NCBI GenBank assembly: GCA_009698575.1
Contig: WLPX01000016.1
Coordinates: forward strand, 1 to 32,629
Origin: Actinomycetota bacterium
GTDB lineage: Bacteria; Actinomycetota; Actinomycetes; S36-B12; UBA5976
Direction of reading: 5' to 3'
Length of the DNA: 32,629 nt
Below the pieces are notes generated by a model that was given only the letters and a program-made list of their open reading frames with translations, did not search any database and had not been told where the DNA came from. How positions within the stretch are numbered: the stretch's first letter is position 1; every line of letters starts with the position of its first letter. This document shows, in pieces, positions 13,807 through 22,155 of this stretch. Position numbers and translations under genes: made by a program.

Positions 13807-15693
13807 GTGATGTCGCACCGACAACGGAACCTATGGTTGTTACTTGCTTTCGCTATTTCAGTTACTACTTCCGCACTACTGATTCATTTCTTGCACCAAG
13901 ATACGACCATGGAGTTGACTGGGCTTCCTAAAGTTCCAACATTTACGCTCTGGGCCCTACCGTTATCTAGATTAGTTACCGATTTATGTGCGGTACTGGC
14001 AGTCGGAAGCCTTATTTTTATCGGAGTAATCTTCCCGCATAAGAACGAGAAATTAGATTCAGGTACTGTTCCGGCCGTATCCTTTTCAATATTTGTAATC
14101 GCAATATGGCTAGCAGCTGCCATAATCCAAAGTTTGCTATCGATATCAAACATTTTTGCATTACCCGTAAGCGAAGTGCTCACACCTAATGTCATTAGAT
14201 CCGTGCTTACCCAAACGGAGATTGGGAAAATATTTTTAAGTCAATTTATAGTTCTTGGCATAGCGCTGCTGCTAGCCAATCGCATGGCAACATCACAACA
14301 GGCTCGAACCACATTATTAGTAGTACTGGGAGCAAATTTCATTCCAGCACTTGGTGGTCATTCTGGGTTAGCGAAAAATCATGAATTAGCAGCATCCACA
14401 ATGGCCGTTCACCTACTTAGCCTGAGTATCTGGGTGGGAACGTTAATTGCAATGGCAATGTGGTTTCATAAAATTGTCGCAGGGCGCGAATTGGCTATGC
14501 ATAGATTCAGTCAGGTAGCTCTTTTCTGTTACTTCGCGGTTGTATTCAGTGGCGTTACCAACGCCTGGCTAAGACTTGGTGGATTCTCAGACATTCTTAA
14601 TTCGAGATATGGCCAGATGGTGGTGGCAAAAGTTTTGCTATCGATCGCTATTGGGTACTTAGCATTTTTGAATCGACGGAAATCTATTCGGTCTGCCACC
14701 GAAATTCGATTCCCAACACGACTGGTTATCGGCGAAATTATTTTGATTTCAGTCACCCTTGGAGTCGCAGTAGTTTTGGCTCGAACCGGATTCCCAATCC
14801 AAGAGTCAAGTTACTTACCATCTCTAGCTGAACAGCTTTTGCAAGTTACCGTCCCGGACGATTTAACGCTCGTATTGGCGCTTACTTCATTCAAGCCAGA
14901 TGCGTTGTGGTTGATTATTGAATTGCTAGTTTGCATCGCTTATGCCCGAGGCGTACGAAAACTCAATCATCAATGGCCAGTGAAAAACACTGCGGCATTT
15001 ATGGGCGCGATATTGCTTTTTACATACGTCACAAGCGGCGGGATTGGGGTTTACTCGCACATAACCTTTAGCGCGCACATGATTCAGCATATGATGCTCG
15101 CGTTAGCAATTCCTATCTTGTTGGTATTCGCTCGACCTTTAACTATGGCCAAGAGGCTACAAAACGATAATCCTGAATTCCTTGGACCAATTGATTGGTA
15201 TGTCTCGGCATACCAATCACGGTGTTGGAAATTTATAACAAAGCCCGTGAACCTAGTGGCCTTTAGTTTTATAAGTTATGTCGGAATTTACTTCACACCA
15301 ATGTTCGGTTGGCTGATGTCAGGACATTGGGGACATATCGCAATGCAGGTATATTTACTGACTTATGGTTATGCCTTGATGTGGCGAGTGATCGGAGTAG
15401 ATAATGCCACTGAAGGTGTGACTAAAAACCAGATTTTCTTATTGCTGATAACTGAGCCAATACACATAGTTTTTGGAATCAGTCTTTTGCTCTCCAATAA
15501 AATCATCGGAGAATCCCTCTATCTGATTATTGATCGGCCTTACCTGCAAGATCTAGCGCATGATCAAAAAGTTGGTGGCGTACTCTCATTGGTGATAGGT
15601 GAAGCCTTAATCGCTTACATACTTATGTACCTCATTCGAGCTAAGGCGCGAGACTCTCAAGCACCTGGACTGCTAAATCAAAGCAGCCCCTAG
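13807..15693 (+). CDS. CopD-CtaG fusion, copper transport and oxidase assembly (628 aa)
   Basis: The N-terminal half (about 1-320) is a CopD-like membrane domain with LGGHSGLAKNHELAASTMAVHLLSLSIW (split here for clarity: GGHSGL and AVHLLSLSIWVG are the conserved His helices). The C-terminal half (about 345-610) is a caa3_CtaG domain, with YSHITFSAHMIQHMML as the His-rich signature. Such fusions are common beside actinobacterial oxidases and are thought to deliver copper to CuB or CuA. GTG at 13807 or ATG at 13810 are both possible starts; AGGGG immediately before them is too close to decide. It is the last gene of the oxidase operon. Confidence 0.88.
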   Translation: MMSHRQRNLWLLLAFAISVTTSALLIHFLHQDTTMELTGLPKVPTFTLWALPLSRLVTDLCAVLAVGSLIFIGVIFPHKNEKLDSGTVPAVSFSIFVIAIWLAAAIIQSLLSISNIFALPVSEVLTPNVIRSVLTQTEIGKIFLSQFIVLGIALLLANRMATSQQARTTLLVVLGANFIPALGGHSGLAKNHELAASTMAVHLLSLSIWVGTLIAMAMWFHKIVAGRELAMHRFSQVALFCYFAVVFSGVTNAWLRLGGFSDILNSRYGQMVVAKVLLSIAIGYLAFLNRRKSIRSATEIRFPTRLVIGEIILISVTLGVAVVLARTGFPIQESSYLPSLAEQLLQVTVPDDLTLVLALTSFKPDALWLIIELLVCIAYARGVRKLNHQWPVKNTAAFMGAILLFTYVTSGGIGVYSHITFSAHMIQHMMLALAIPILLVFARPLTMAKRLQNDNPEFLGPIDWYVSAYQSRCWKFITKPVNLVAFSFISYVGIYFTPMFGWLMSGHWGHIAMQVYLLTYGYALMWRVIGVDNATEGVTKNQIFLLLITEPIHIVFGISLLLSNKIIGESLYLIIDRPYLQDLAHDQKVGGVLSLVIGEALIAYILMYLIRAKARDSQAPGLLNQSSP

Positions 15694-15702
15694 AGTTAAA
15701 GC

Positions 15703-16641
15703 GTGAGTTCTGATCCTGTGCCAAAATCAATCCATGCAGGTCGCTCTGTTGGCCTTTCCTTGCTTGGCAATGGACTAGCCGGAACAGCGGGCACAGTTGC
15801 CGCAATTTATGCCGTTAACACACCAGCGCCTGTAATTGGATTTGTTCGCTTGGCAATTGGCGCAATTACGTTGTTAATCCTGGCACCATTTTTTGGTGGC
15901 AAGATAAAGCGGCTTCCCCGCTTGCTCATTCGCCCAGGCGTATGGATTATGGCTGCAAGTTCGGCTTCCTACCAAGCTTTTTTCTTTGCCTCAGTAGAAC
16001 GAACTGGAGTAGCTACAGCAGCTCTGATTACAGTTGGCTGCATTCCAGTCTCAGCGGGAATAGTTGGCTGGATATTTCTGCGCGAACGACTGAGCGCAAT
16101 CTGGTTTGCTTCAACAGCAATTGCGATATCCGGCTTAGTTATTGCCTCCATCGGAGAATTGCAAACCAATGATGCAACCGGATTGCTCTATGCCGTTATC
16201 GCTGGCTCTGGAATCGGCGCCTATATAAATGCCGCCAAGGTTGAAGTTCGCGCCGGTGGCCACTCGATGCAATTACCAGGTATGGCCTTCTTGCTTGGTT
16301 CGATTGGACTTTTCTTTATAGTCCGAAATGACCTGCTTCAAATGCAGTGGACTACTCAAACTATTCTGCTGGCGGTCTACCTTGGTGCCATAACTATGGG
16401 AATCGCTAATGGAATTCAGATTGTTGGGCTAAAGGGGATTAGTCCAGGAGTAGCTTCAACAATGATGCTCGCTGATCCAGTTACTGCTGCTGTCCTAGGA
16501 GTTGTGGTGTTGGGGGAGGCTGCCACTGTAAACGGCGTACTTGGCCTGGCTTTGGTTGTTACTGGATTAGTCATGCAGAGTTTTTCAGCCACCGAGGGCG
16601 AAGTGGAGTCAAAGATCTCAGGCCGTCACAGATTGAATTGA
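15703..16641 (+). CDS. EamA/DMT-family transporter (312 aa)
   Basis: Ten hydrophobic segments in two repeats of five are visible. The first repeat has VIGFVRLAIGAITLLILAPFF and the second has ASTMMLADPVTAAVLGVVVLGEA, the Pro/Glu motif near the end of EamA repeats. This drug/metabolite superfamily exports amino acids and other small molecules; the substrate cannot be inferred. Start is GTG at 15703, 9 bases after the CopD-CtaG stop, so it may be read through from the oxidase operon. It converges on the small cupin gene. Confidence 0.88.
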   Translation: MSSDPVPKSIHAGRSVGLSLLGNGLAGTAGTVAAIYAVNTPAPVIGFVRLAIGAITLLILAPFFGGKIKRLPRLLIRPGVWIMAASSASYQAFFFASVERTGVATAALITVGCIPVSAGIVGWIFLRERLSAIWFASTAIAISGLVIASIGELQTNDATGLLYAVIAGSGIGAYINAAKVEVRAGGHSMQLPGMAFLLGSIGLFFIVRNDLLQMQWTTQTILLAVYLGAITMGIANGIQIVGLKGISPGVASTMMLADPVTAAVLGVVVLGEAATVNGVLGLALVVTGLVMQSFSATEGEVESKISGRHRLN

Positions 16642-16647
16642 GTTATA

Positions 16648-16665
16648 AAAGTTTAAGTCAACTTT
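16648..16665. terminator. Weak hairpin between converging genes
   Basis: AAAGTT and AACTTT arms (6 bp) flank a 6-base loop in the 28-base gap between the stops of the EamA and cupin genes. The stem is AT-rich and has no clear U-tract, so its function as a terminator is uncertain. Confidence 0.35.
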
Positions 16666-16669
16666 GGAA

Positions 16670-16957
16670 TTAGTTTAAAAATTCAACTTCGACAAACGAT
16701 GCCGTGCCTTCACCAACAAAGCGGACGTTGTGGTGGACTCCGGCAGATCGTTGGTAGGGCGTCCCGGCAATTTGCTTAACTTCCACTACTTCACCAGAGT
16801 CCAGAGTTGCCGTGAAGTCACCGCCAGAAATTGGAATCGCTATGTAGTCGTATCCATGGATATGCATTCCAGTTGCCTGCCCAGATTCGAAACTCCAGCG
16901 CCAAACTTTGGTTCGAGCATCTTCGGACAACAATTCGCAAGTAGCTTGATCGCTCAT
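16670..16957 (-). CDS. Small single-domain cupin (95 aa)
   Basis: A minimal cupin barrel: first motif GMHIHGYDYIAIPISGG has two His but the usual Glu is absent or shifted, and the second motif is represented by GVHHNVRFVGEG. FESGQATGMHIH fits the strand before motif 1. Proteins like this bind metal or small ligands and have many roles, so no substrate is assigned. It stands alone on the minus strand between two plus-strand genes, with its start 138 bases from the divergent decarboxylase-family gene. Confidence 0.75.
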   Translation of the reverse strand: MSDQATCELLSEDARTKVWRWSFESGQATGMHIHGYDYIAIPISGGDFTATLDSGEVVEVKQIAGTPYQRSAGVHHNVRFVGEGTASFVEVEFLN

Positions 16958-17095
16958 GCCTTCACTCTATGGGCGTAGTGGGGTGAATTGGAGCTGACTT
17001 GAACCTGATTAATGAGCCAACGCAATAACGATCAATATTTGTGATGGCCTTAGCCATAATTTCTCCATTCCGAGCCATGAAGTTAGGCTTACAAA

Positions 17096-18529
17096 ATGAC
17101 CTCGGAGTTAAGAAAAAGCGCACCATTATTAGATGCATACCTTAGCTACTTCGAAGCCGGCCGTTTACCGTTTACAATTCCAGGTCATAAGCAAAAGGCG
17201 CATCGATTGGATGCTGGGCTTGGCGCTTTGGTTGATGCAGACGTACCGCTCTATGGCGGCTTGGATGAGATCAAGTTAACTCAAGGAACACTGAGGAAAG
17301 CCGAGGAATTAGCCGCCTCGTTTTGGGGTGCAGATTATGCTCGCTTTTCCACTGGTGGCTCAACACACGCAAATCAAGCAATTGTTATGGCGCTGGGAAA
17401 GCCCGGCGACAAGATTGCCGTGACTCGCACCGCACACCGCTCTATTCTGAGCGCATTAGTGCTGGCTGGCTTAGAGCCGATCTGGTTAATTCCTGAAATT
17501 GATTTAGTAACAGGCATTCCAACAGGTATCCCTGTGTCAGAACTAGAAAGAGCTTTAACTCAAAATCCAATCGCACTTTTATTGACCGAACCTGGATACC
17601 TTGGAACAATTTCTGAACTTCCTGCTTTAATAACCAGGGCACACGAGCACTCAGTCCCAGTAATTATTGATGCTGCCTGGGGTGGACACTTTGGATTTCA
17701 TGAAAGTATTCCAAAGCATGCACTTCAACTTGGCGCAGATGCCTTAATAACTAGTGCGCACAAGGCACTACCTGGCTACAGCGCCTCGGCTCTACTGCTG
17801 GCCCAAGGTAACTTATTAAATCTTGCGCGAATCGAACAAAGTTTTGAAACTACTCATACAACTTCACCTGCCGGCGCACCACTGGCTTCGATTGACGCCT
17901 GCCGTGCATTATTGCAGACACGAGGGCATGAGTTAATAGATCGATTACTTTCAAATGTCACGAATTTTAAGTCCGCTGTCCAATCAAATTTTAAAGATTC
18001 CATTTTCTTAGATGAAACGCACTTTCCAATCGGGCGGTTCGATCCAGTAAAGATTATTCTGCGCGCAAATGTCTTGGGGCTGTCTGGCGTTGATGTTGAG
18101 CAGCAATTACAAAAATCAAACATCCGGGTTGAAATGGCAGATCAAGACACGGTTGTTTTCTTGGCAACTCTGGCGGATGACTCGGATGACTTTAAATATT
18201 TAGAAAGCGCATTAGTTCCAATTTTGAAGGTACTGCAAGGTCCGATTCGAGAAACTCAAATATCTCTGAGCTGGTCAATTGAACCAATTGCTGGAATTTC
18301 GACTCGAGATGCTTACTTTGCCGATTCGGAATTTGTGTCAGCAGTAGATGCAGTTGGCCGGATAAGCGCGGATTTGATTGCGCCATACCCACCTGGTGTT
18401 GCCGTGCTAGCACCAGGGGAAATTATCACCAAACAGATAGTAAATGGATTAGCAGCTACCAAAAAAGCGGGCGTACGAATTGCCTACGCCAGTGATTCAA
18501 CGCTTGCCACCTATCGCGTGATCAAATAG
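17096..18529 (+). CDS. Orn/Lys/Arg decarboxylase family PLP enzyme (477 aa)
   Basis: PLP fold-type I with the decarboxylase-family landmarks: FTIPGHKQ (26-33), LDEIKLTQGTL near 56-66, FSTGGSTHANQA (84-95), RTAHRSILSA at 111-120, IDAAWGGHFGFH (191-202) and the Schiff-base Lys223 in TSAHKALPG. The C-terminal third includes APYPPGVAVLAPGE, a conserved substrate-site loop. Family members decarboxylate arginine, lysine or ornithine in polyamine synthesis; specificity is not readable here. The TAG stop directly abuts the first tRNA 3'-half remnant, so the ancestral gene order was probably this gene followed by a convergent tRNA gene. Confidence 0.92.
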   Translation: MTSELRKSAPLLDAYLSYFEAGRLPFTIPGHKQKAHRLDAGLGALVDADVPLYGGLDEIKLTQGTLRKAEELAASFWGADYARFSTGGSTHANQAIVMALGKPGDKIAVTRTAHRSILSALVLAGLEPIWLIPEIDLVTGIPTGIPVSELERALTQNPIALLLTEPGYLGTISELPALITRAHEHSVPVIIDAAWGGHFGFHESIPKHALQLGADALITSAHKALPGYSASALLLAQGNLLNLARIEQSFETTHTTSPAGAPLASIDACRALLQTRGHELIDRLLSNVTNFKSAVQSNFKDSIFLDETHFPIGRFDPVKIILRANVLGLSGVDVEQQLQKSNIRVEMADQDTVVFLATLADDSDDFKYLESALVPILKVLQGPIRETQISLSWSIEPIAGISTRDAYFADSEFVSAVDAVGRISADLIAPYPPGVAVLAPGEIITKQIVNGLAATKKAGVRIAYASDSTLATYRVIK

Positions 18530-18566
18530 TGGGTTGGGTCGGGCTCGAACCGACGACCCACGGATT
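18530..18566 (-). repeat. tRNA 3'-half remnant 1 (left boundary of accessory region)
   Basis: Read on the minus strand, this has the 3' part of a tRNA: the end of the anticodon stem (ATCCG), a variable loop, a perfect T-arm (GTCGG-TTCGAGC-CCGAC) and an acceptor strand ending CCAACCCA. No 5' half (D-arm or pairing acceptor strand) is found upstream. 18536-18566 is identical over 31 bases to 32349-32379. It is best read as an attachment-site copy, not a working tRNA. Confidence 0.75.
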
Positions 18567-18579
18567 GCTTGTCATTTAA

Positions 18580-19530
18580 TTAAGCGCGCCTGCATGGAAT
18601 TCTTTTGCTCCGAAGTAGCGCTACTAAAAGACCAAGCGCAACTAATGGAGCCAATGGCCAGAGGCGAAACAAGGTCGCTAATGGCGTGCCAGAATGTCCA
18701 TCATCCTGCTTTTGTTCAAACACAAGAACTCCACCCACAGCGCCTTTCGGAAAGTCTTCGGTGTGTAACATCACAACGTAGTTGCCTGGTTGTTGAGCAA
18801 CGAAGTCGAGTGATTTACCATCGACTTTTTTGCAGACGTAGTCCGATGAATTGATGGCATCCAAATCAACCGGAAGTAGGATTTCATCTTTCACAGTCAA
18901 GGTATTGGTGTTCGTGGGATGAATATGAATTGCTAAAACATTGTTCAGATTCCTTGTCCTGATTTTTGCGCAGAATTCTGAAGTGTCAAATTTTGCCAGG
19001 AACTTTCCTATTGCGTAACCACTGTCTGAGCCGATCTCATCTGTGATGCCCTCGCCAGTGAGGTCGGAAGAAAGAATCATCGAACCGCTGTGAGGTGCTG
19101 CGGTGGTGGTTGGGCCAGTTGATGCCTCGTTCAAATTGTGATCAACATGAAAAATGAAATCCCCAGTTACTGGATGTCCATCATTGGAAACAATGCGAAA
19201 GGAAACGTGGTAAATACCATCCATAAGCATCGGTGGATTGAGCACGTTACTAATGGATGCGCCAGATACAACTGAATTCGCAGTAGAAGCTTTCATCCGC
19301 ATTGGATCGGTAACAACAATGCTGTTTACCTTTGTTCCCGGGGCGTTGAGCAATGGTGTATCGAATGTTAAAGTCACCATCTCGGGCAAAGCCTTGATGG
19401 TGGACCCAGCTACGGGTTCTGATTTGATAAGTATCGCGTGGGCAGAAGCCGGGGGAATCGTACCTACTGTGCAAAAGATTAGAAATAGAAAACTTAGCGT
19501 CCGTAGCCAAAAACCGTTTTTTGTTCTCAT
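18580..19530 (-). CDS. Secreted, membrane-tethered CopC-CHRD protein (316 aa)
   Basis: ATG at 19530 is preferred to an upstream in-frame start because GAAGGA precedes it by 7 bases and a clean signal peptide (residues 1-30, ending PPASA) follows. Cleavage would expose His31 as the first residue, the classic CopC copper ligand, with NDGHP (116-120) supplying Asp and His. Residues about 145-280 fit a CHRD domain (AIHIHP, then VMLHTEDFPKGAVGGVLVF). A C-terminal membrane segment ending RSKRIPCRRA tethers it outside the cell. A copper-binding role with the PepSY protein upstream is inferred. It is the last gene of island A. Confidence 0.85.
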   Translation of the reverse strand: MRTKNGFWLRTLSFLFLIFCTVGTIPPASAHAILIKSEPVAGSTIKALPEMVTLTFDTPLLNAPGTKVNSIVVTDPMRMKASTANSVVSGASISNVLNPPMLMDGIYHVSFRIVSNDGHPVTGDFIFHVDHNLNEASTGPTTTAAPHSGSMILSSDLTGEGITDEIGSDSGYAIGKFLAKFDTSEFCAKIRTRNLNNVLAIHIHPTNTNTLTVKDEILLPVDLDAINSSDYVCKKVDGKSLDFVAQQPGNYVVMLHTEDFPKGAVGGVLVFEQKQDDGHSGTPLATLFRLWPLAPLVALGLLVALLRSKRIPCRRA

Positions 19531-19599
19531 TAGTCGTCCTTCAAATTTGATGCGTGTGCGGGGACGCCAGTACTTGGCCAACGTCCCCACGCATGTGAT

Positions 19600-21051
19600 C
19601 TATGCAGTTTTAGTGTTGAGCAGATCTGAAAGTTTCGAGAATCGACGAATCAGAAACTTATCAATGAGTAGAACCACAATCAACGACGCACCAAATAGGG
19701 GCAATACAAACCCAAGAACAATGAGCGTAATTGCAAGAAGTGGCGAATTGCTGAATGGCATTTTCCCTCGTGGTGCTGCCAGCCCGCCTTCACGCGGCCT
19801 ACGCTTCCACCACATCAATGGTCCCGTCACACACAAAAACAGAATGCCTAAGCAAAATGCTGAGGATGTAACTTTCGTGACAACGCCGAGTTTGCGACCT
19901 TCATGTAACGATACGCCTTGGTCAACTAGCTTGGCTGGAAGCGAATAGTCATCGTATCCGTAAGTGGCTGCAATCTCCCCTGAATATTGGTCTACGTGAA
20001 CTACTGCCTCCTTAGATACATCCTTAAAGGCTGGTCCATCAGGTACTGACCAAGAATCAGCCATGACTGAGTAGACGCCTTCTTTGCCATCAGGTAGCAG
20101 CACTAGATAGGGGTGTTCTAGTCCAGTCTTTTCGGCTACTGAAATGGCCGAATCCAGACCAATGCTAGGAAGACCACTGTCATTTGATTTGGGTAATTGA
20201 CTTTCGCCAAGCGCCCAGGGCGCTGGTTGTGAACCAGAGGTTGACTTTTTTAACGCTGTGGCGAAATCAGATGATGCGCCAGGATCCGCACCCCAGAGAG
20301 AGATGTGGAATCCTTTACCAGCAGCCCAAGTTTGAAGGGTGTCGCCCCAAAAGCCAGTCCACGGTAAACCCGAAACCACAAGGAACAGGATTCCAAAGCC
20401 AGCGACAAAGCCGACTAATGCATGACGATTCTTGGTTTTCGAAATGACTGAATAGTTCACTCTTGATTTCCGCTGGCGGAAATACATGTAATAGCCCGTC
20501 AATGCCATCACAATGCCCCAACATGCGGCTAGCTCGATAATGCCATCACCGAACTTGCCCTTTGTTAGATTTCCGTGGAGTCTGATCGCAAGGTCGGTGA
20601 ATTCATGGCTCGGAACAATTTCGCCAGTAACCTTTCCCGTGAACGGATTAACGTACACATCATAAAATGTGCCCTCAGCATCCTCCATGAAAATGCGAGT
20701 GTTGCGGTTGCCAAGTGGTTCTACGATTCCAGTGACTTTTAGATCAGGATGAGCTGCCAGGGCGCTTGAGGCCTGATTCTCGATTGGCTGGAAAGTGGTA
20801 CTTGCTGGCACGGAAGACGAGTTATACATAACTCCAGGGTGTTGTAGGTTCCAAATGTCGAACCTGAACATGTGAATCATTCCTGTAATCGCCAACATGG
20901 CAAAAACTGGAATTACTATGATGCTCGCAAAAAAGTGCCAACGCCAGAATGCCGCAAATAATCCTTCCTTCGGATTTCTTTCGTATTCTAATTTGTTGTT
21001 AATGCTCTCTAGGTCAGTATTTTCCTGCCCGAGATTTTCGTTTATCGTCAC
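19600..21051 (-). CDS. PepSY-associated membrane protein, possible metal reductase (483 aa)
   Basis: The N-terminal segment FWRWHFFASIIVIPVFAMLAITG and the later IRLHGNLTKGKFGDGIIELAACWGIVMALTGYYMY are the PepSY_TM pattern, with His residues that in related proteins may bind haem. Two PepSY-like soluble regions (DVYVNPFTGKVTGEI and VVHVDQYSGEIAATYGYDD) lie outside the membrane. Four to five membrane segments are seen, and the last pair (LPLFGASLIVVLLIDKF) is at the C-terminus. Starts with GTG, preceded by AAGGA. Family members are linked to iron-siderophore or copper reduction. The neighbouring CopC protein favours copper, as inference. Confidence 0.85.
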   Translation of the reverse strand: MTINENLGQENTDLESINNKLEYERNPKEGLFAAFWRWHFFASIIVIPVFAMLAITGMIHMFRFDIWNLQHPGVMYNSSSVPASTTFQPIENQASSALAAHPDLKVTGIVEPLGNRNTRIFMEDAEGTFYDVYVNPFTGKVTGEIVPSHEFTDLAIRLHGNLTKGKFGDGIIELAACWGIVMALTGYYMYFRQRKSRVNYSVISKTKNRHALVGFVAGFGILFLVVSGLPWTGFWGDTLQTWAAGKGFHISLWGADPGASSDFATALKKSTSGSQPAPWALGESQLPKSNDSGLPSIGLDSAISVAEKTGLEHPYLVLLPDGKEGVYSVMADSWSVPDGPAFKDVSKEAVVHVDQYSGEIAATYGYDDYSLPAKLVDQGVSLHEGRKLGVVTKVTSSAFCLGILFLCVTGPLMWWKRRPREGGLAAPRGKMPFSNSPLLAITLIVLGFVLPLFGASLIVVLLIDKFLIRRFSKLSDLLNTKTA

Positions 21052-21078
21052 AAATAATCCTTAGGTCTAATGTCATCA

Positions 21079-21234
21079 TTATTTTTTGCTCCTCTTATCA
21101 AGGAACCACCAGATAGCTATGGCAACAATCGCTGCCAAAGTTATCCCGATATGAAAGGCGTGATGCTTAAACATGTTTTCGCCATGATGCAAATGCATGT
21201 CATCAAAATGATTAATTGAAAAAATGAATCTCAT
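21079..21234 (-). CDS. His-rich single-pass membrane microprotein (51 aa)
   Basis: This short gene has a GGAAGG ribosome site 6 bases before its ATG. It begins MRFIFSINHFDDMHLHHG and has seven His within the first 28 residues (9, 14, 16, 17, 24, 25, 28), followed by a membrane segment (residues 29-46) and a basic tail DKRSKK. The gaps (20 bases from the upstream stop, 27 to the PepSY start) place it within the island A operon. The His cluster beside the membrane suggests metal capture or delivery. I know no named family for it. Confidence 0.75.
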   Translation of the reverse strand: MRFIFSINHFDDMHLHHGENMFKHHAFHIGITLAAIVAIAIWWFLDKRSKK

Positions 21235-21254
21235 CAGAAACCTTCCGAAAGTAA

Positions 21255-21791
21255 TTAAAGTCCGTTCATGGAAAATGTGGGAGGCCCGCGCCTTTGGCTT
21301 GGAGCAACACGAAGAGAAAATGGCTTAAGAAGTAACAATTCTGAAACTTGTGAGTGACGTACCTCTGGCGTAATGAAGGATTTCGTCAACAGGATTTGAA
21401 ATGGCGCAAAGACTAAATCTGTTAGCTCGTTCCAAAATCTTTCGGAATGAGCAACCAATTTATAGGAAATTAGCCCGCCGATCACATGTGAAACTAACAT
21501 TCCAAAGTTCGAACCTGAGGTTTCACCTAAAACGATATGGCCGAAACTTTGGGCCAGTATCAGAATCAACGCAAGCTTGGGCCCCGGTAGAAAATTCTTG
21601 CGAACTAAAAACAAGACAACAAAAAGTGCCAGTCCAAGTTCCATCAACCTTGAGGTTTGTACAAATTGTCCGCCAGCAAGAAAGTGTGAAGCAAGAGCGC
21701 CGATGAGTATGTGGAAGGAATTCATAACTGGTCGCCCATTACGCCCAACAACATACACAGATTGAGTATACGGGTGCAGCTCTAGTTCCAT
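21255..21791 (-). CDS. Membrane protein, first gene of the island A operon
   Basis: The core (NSFHILIGALASHFLAGGQF, then LGLALFVVLFLVRKNFLPGPKLALILILAQSFGHIVL) has four membrane segments. His residues at FHILIG, ASHFL, FGHIVL and VSHVIGG lie near helix ends and could bind haem or metal. The C-terminus is basic. I do not recognise a named family. The start is uncertain: ATG at 21791 is given, but GTG at 21815 and ATG at 21725 are in frame and none has a strong ribosome site. A palindrome just upstream (21816-21834) probably marks the operator. Confidence 0.7.
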   Translation of the reverse strand: MELELHPYTQSVYVVGRNGRPVMNSFHILIGALASHFLAGGQFVQTSRLMELGLALFVVLFLVRKNFLPGPKLALILILAQSFGHIVLGETSGSNFGMLVSHVIGGLISYKLVAHSERFWNELTDLVFAPFQILLTKSFITPEVRHSQVSELLLLKPFSLRVAPSQRRGPPTFSMNGL

Positions 21792-21815
21792 GCGATGAGT
21801 AAACGTAATCACCAC

Positions 21816-21834
21816 AATAAGTAATTCACTTATT
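21816..21834. promoter_or_regulatory. 19-bp palindrome, probable operator of the metal operon
   Basis: AATAAGT-AATTC-ACTTATT is a perfect 7-bp inverted repeat with a 5-base spacer, immediately upstream of the first gene of island A. Its size and AT-rich character suit a dimeric metal-sensing repressor such as an ArsR- or Fur-type protein. No such regulator is encoded in the island, so the binding protein would be elsewhere. Confidence 0.55.
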
Positions 21835-21892
21835 TGCGGTTGCTGTCCACGTTGCTGTCCGAATGATTGAAATGGTTTAAAAACCCTTTAAC

Positions 21893-21936
21893 GGTGGGGC
21901 GGGTGGGGCTCGAACCCACGACCCACGGATTATGAG
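21893..21936 (-). repeat. tRNA 3'-half remnant 2, with CAT anticodon loop
   Basis: On the minus strand it reads anticodon loop CTCATAA, stem TCCGT, T-arm GTGGG-TTCGAGC-CCCAC and acceptor strand CCGCCCCA. It matches 32341-32384 at 42 of 44 positions, and the two differences are a compensatory pair inside the T-stem. No 5' half exists to its right. The loop is that of elongator tRNA-Met (CAT). Interpreted as the boundary between islands A and B. Confidence 0.8.
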
Positions 21937-22155
21937 GACGGTCTGGGCGTGGTGTTCTATATCGTTTGATGTCGGTTTATGTAGTTATAGCAAGGCTTTG
22001 ATGTAGTTTCATGTTTGTTTGTGTCGTTTGATATGTGTGCAAGTTGTACGTGTTTTGTACACATGAGTCTTTTACCTACAAAGCGAAGAGAGCGATAACA
22101 ACTAGATGATAGGTGGGACGAGTCGACCTCGATCCTTCTGATCGTTTATCAATAT
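21937..22155. other. Non-coding left end of island B
   Basis: No gene is seen in these 219 bases. An imperfect inverted repeat ATGTGTGCAA / TTTGTACACAT lies near 22034-22064, reminiscent of recombinase arm sites. A similar GTGCAC-TAATT-GTGCAC motif occurs to the right of remnant 3 (near 32494-32510). With 21835-21892 these bases make a gap that holds no other recognised signal. Confidence 0.4.

Larger units (their letters stand above)
18567..21892. mobile_element. Small genomic island A (metal-handling operon) between tRNA 3' remnants
   Basis: The segment lies between remnants 1 and 2 and contains four co-directional minus-strand genes (membrane protein, His-rich peptide, PepSY protein, CopC-CHRD). 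The flanking direct repeats share the T-arm and anticodon-stem side of the tRNA. No integrase is present, so this would be a decayed or non-autonomous integrated element. The boundaries are inferred from the repeats. Confidence 0.55.

Noticed and set aside
18530..18600. A complete tRNA gene at the first remnant
   Set aside because: The T-arm is perfect, but the sequence further along the minus strand is the end of the CopC-CHRD gene, with no D-arm and no strand pairing with the acceptor.
19531..19590. A longer N-terminus for the CopC-CHRD protein
   Set aside because: The extra 20 residues would bury the signal peptide; GAAGGA precedes ATG 19530.
21893..21980. A complete elongator tRNA-Met gene at the second remnant
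   Set aside because: Anticodon loop, T-arm and acceptor 3' strand are present, but the 5' half is replaced by unrelated sequence.
22105..22140. A fourth, degraded tRNA-like fragment (GGTGGGACGAGTCGACCTCGATCC)
   Set aside because: It looks slightly like a T-arm end, but the stem does not pair well and there is no shared core with the other three copies.
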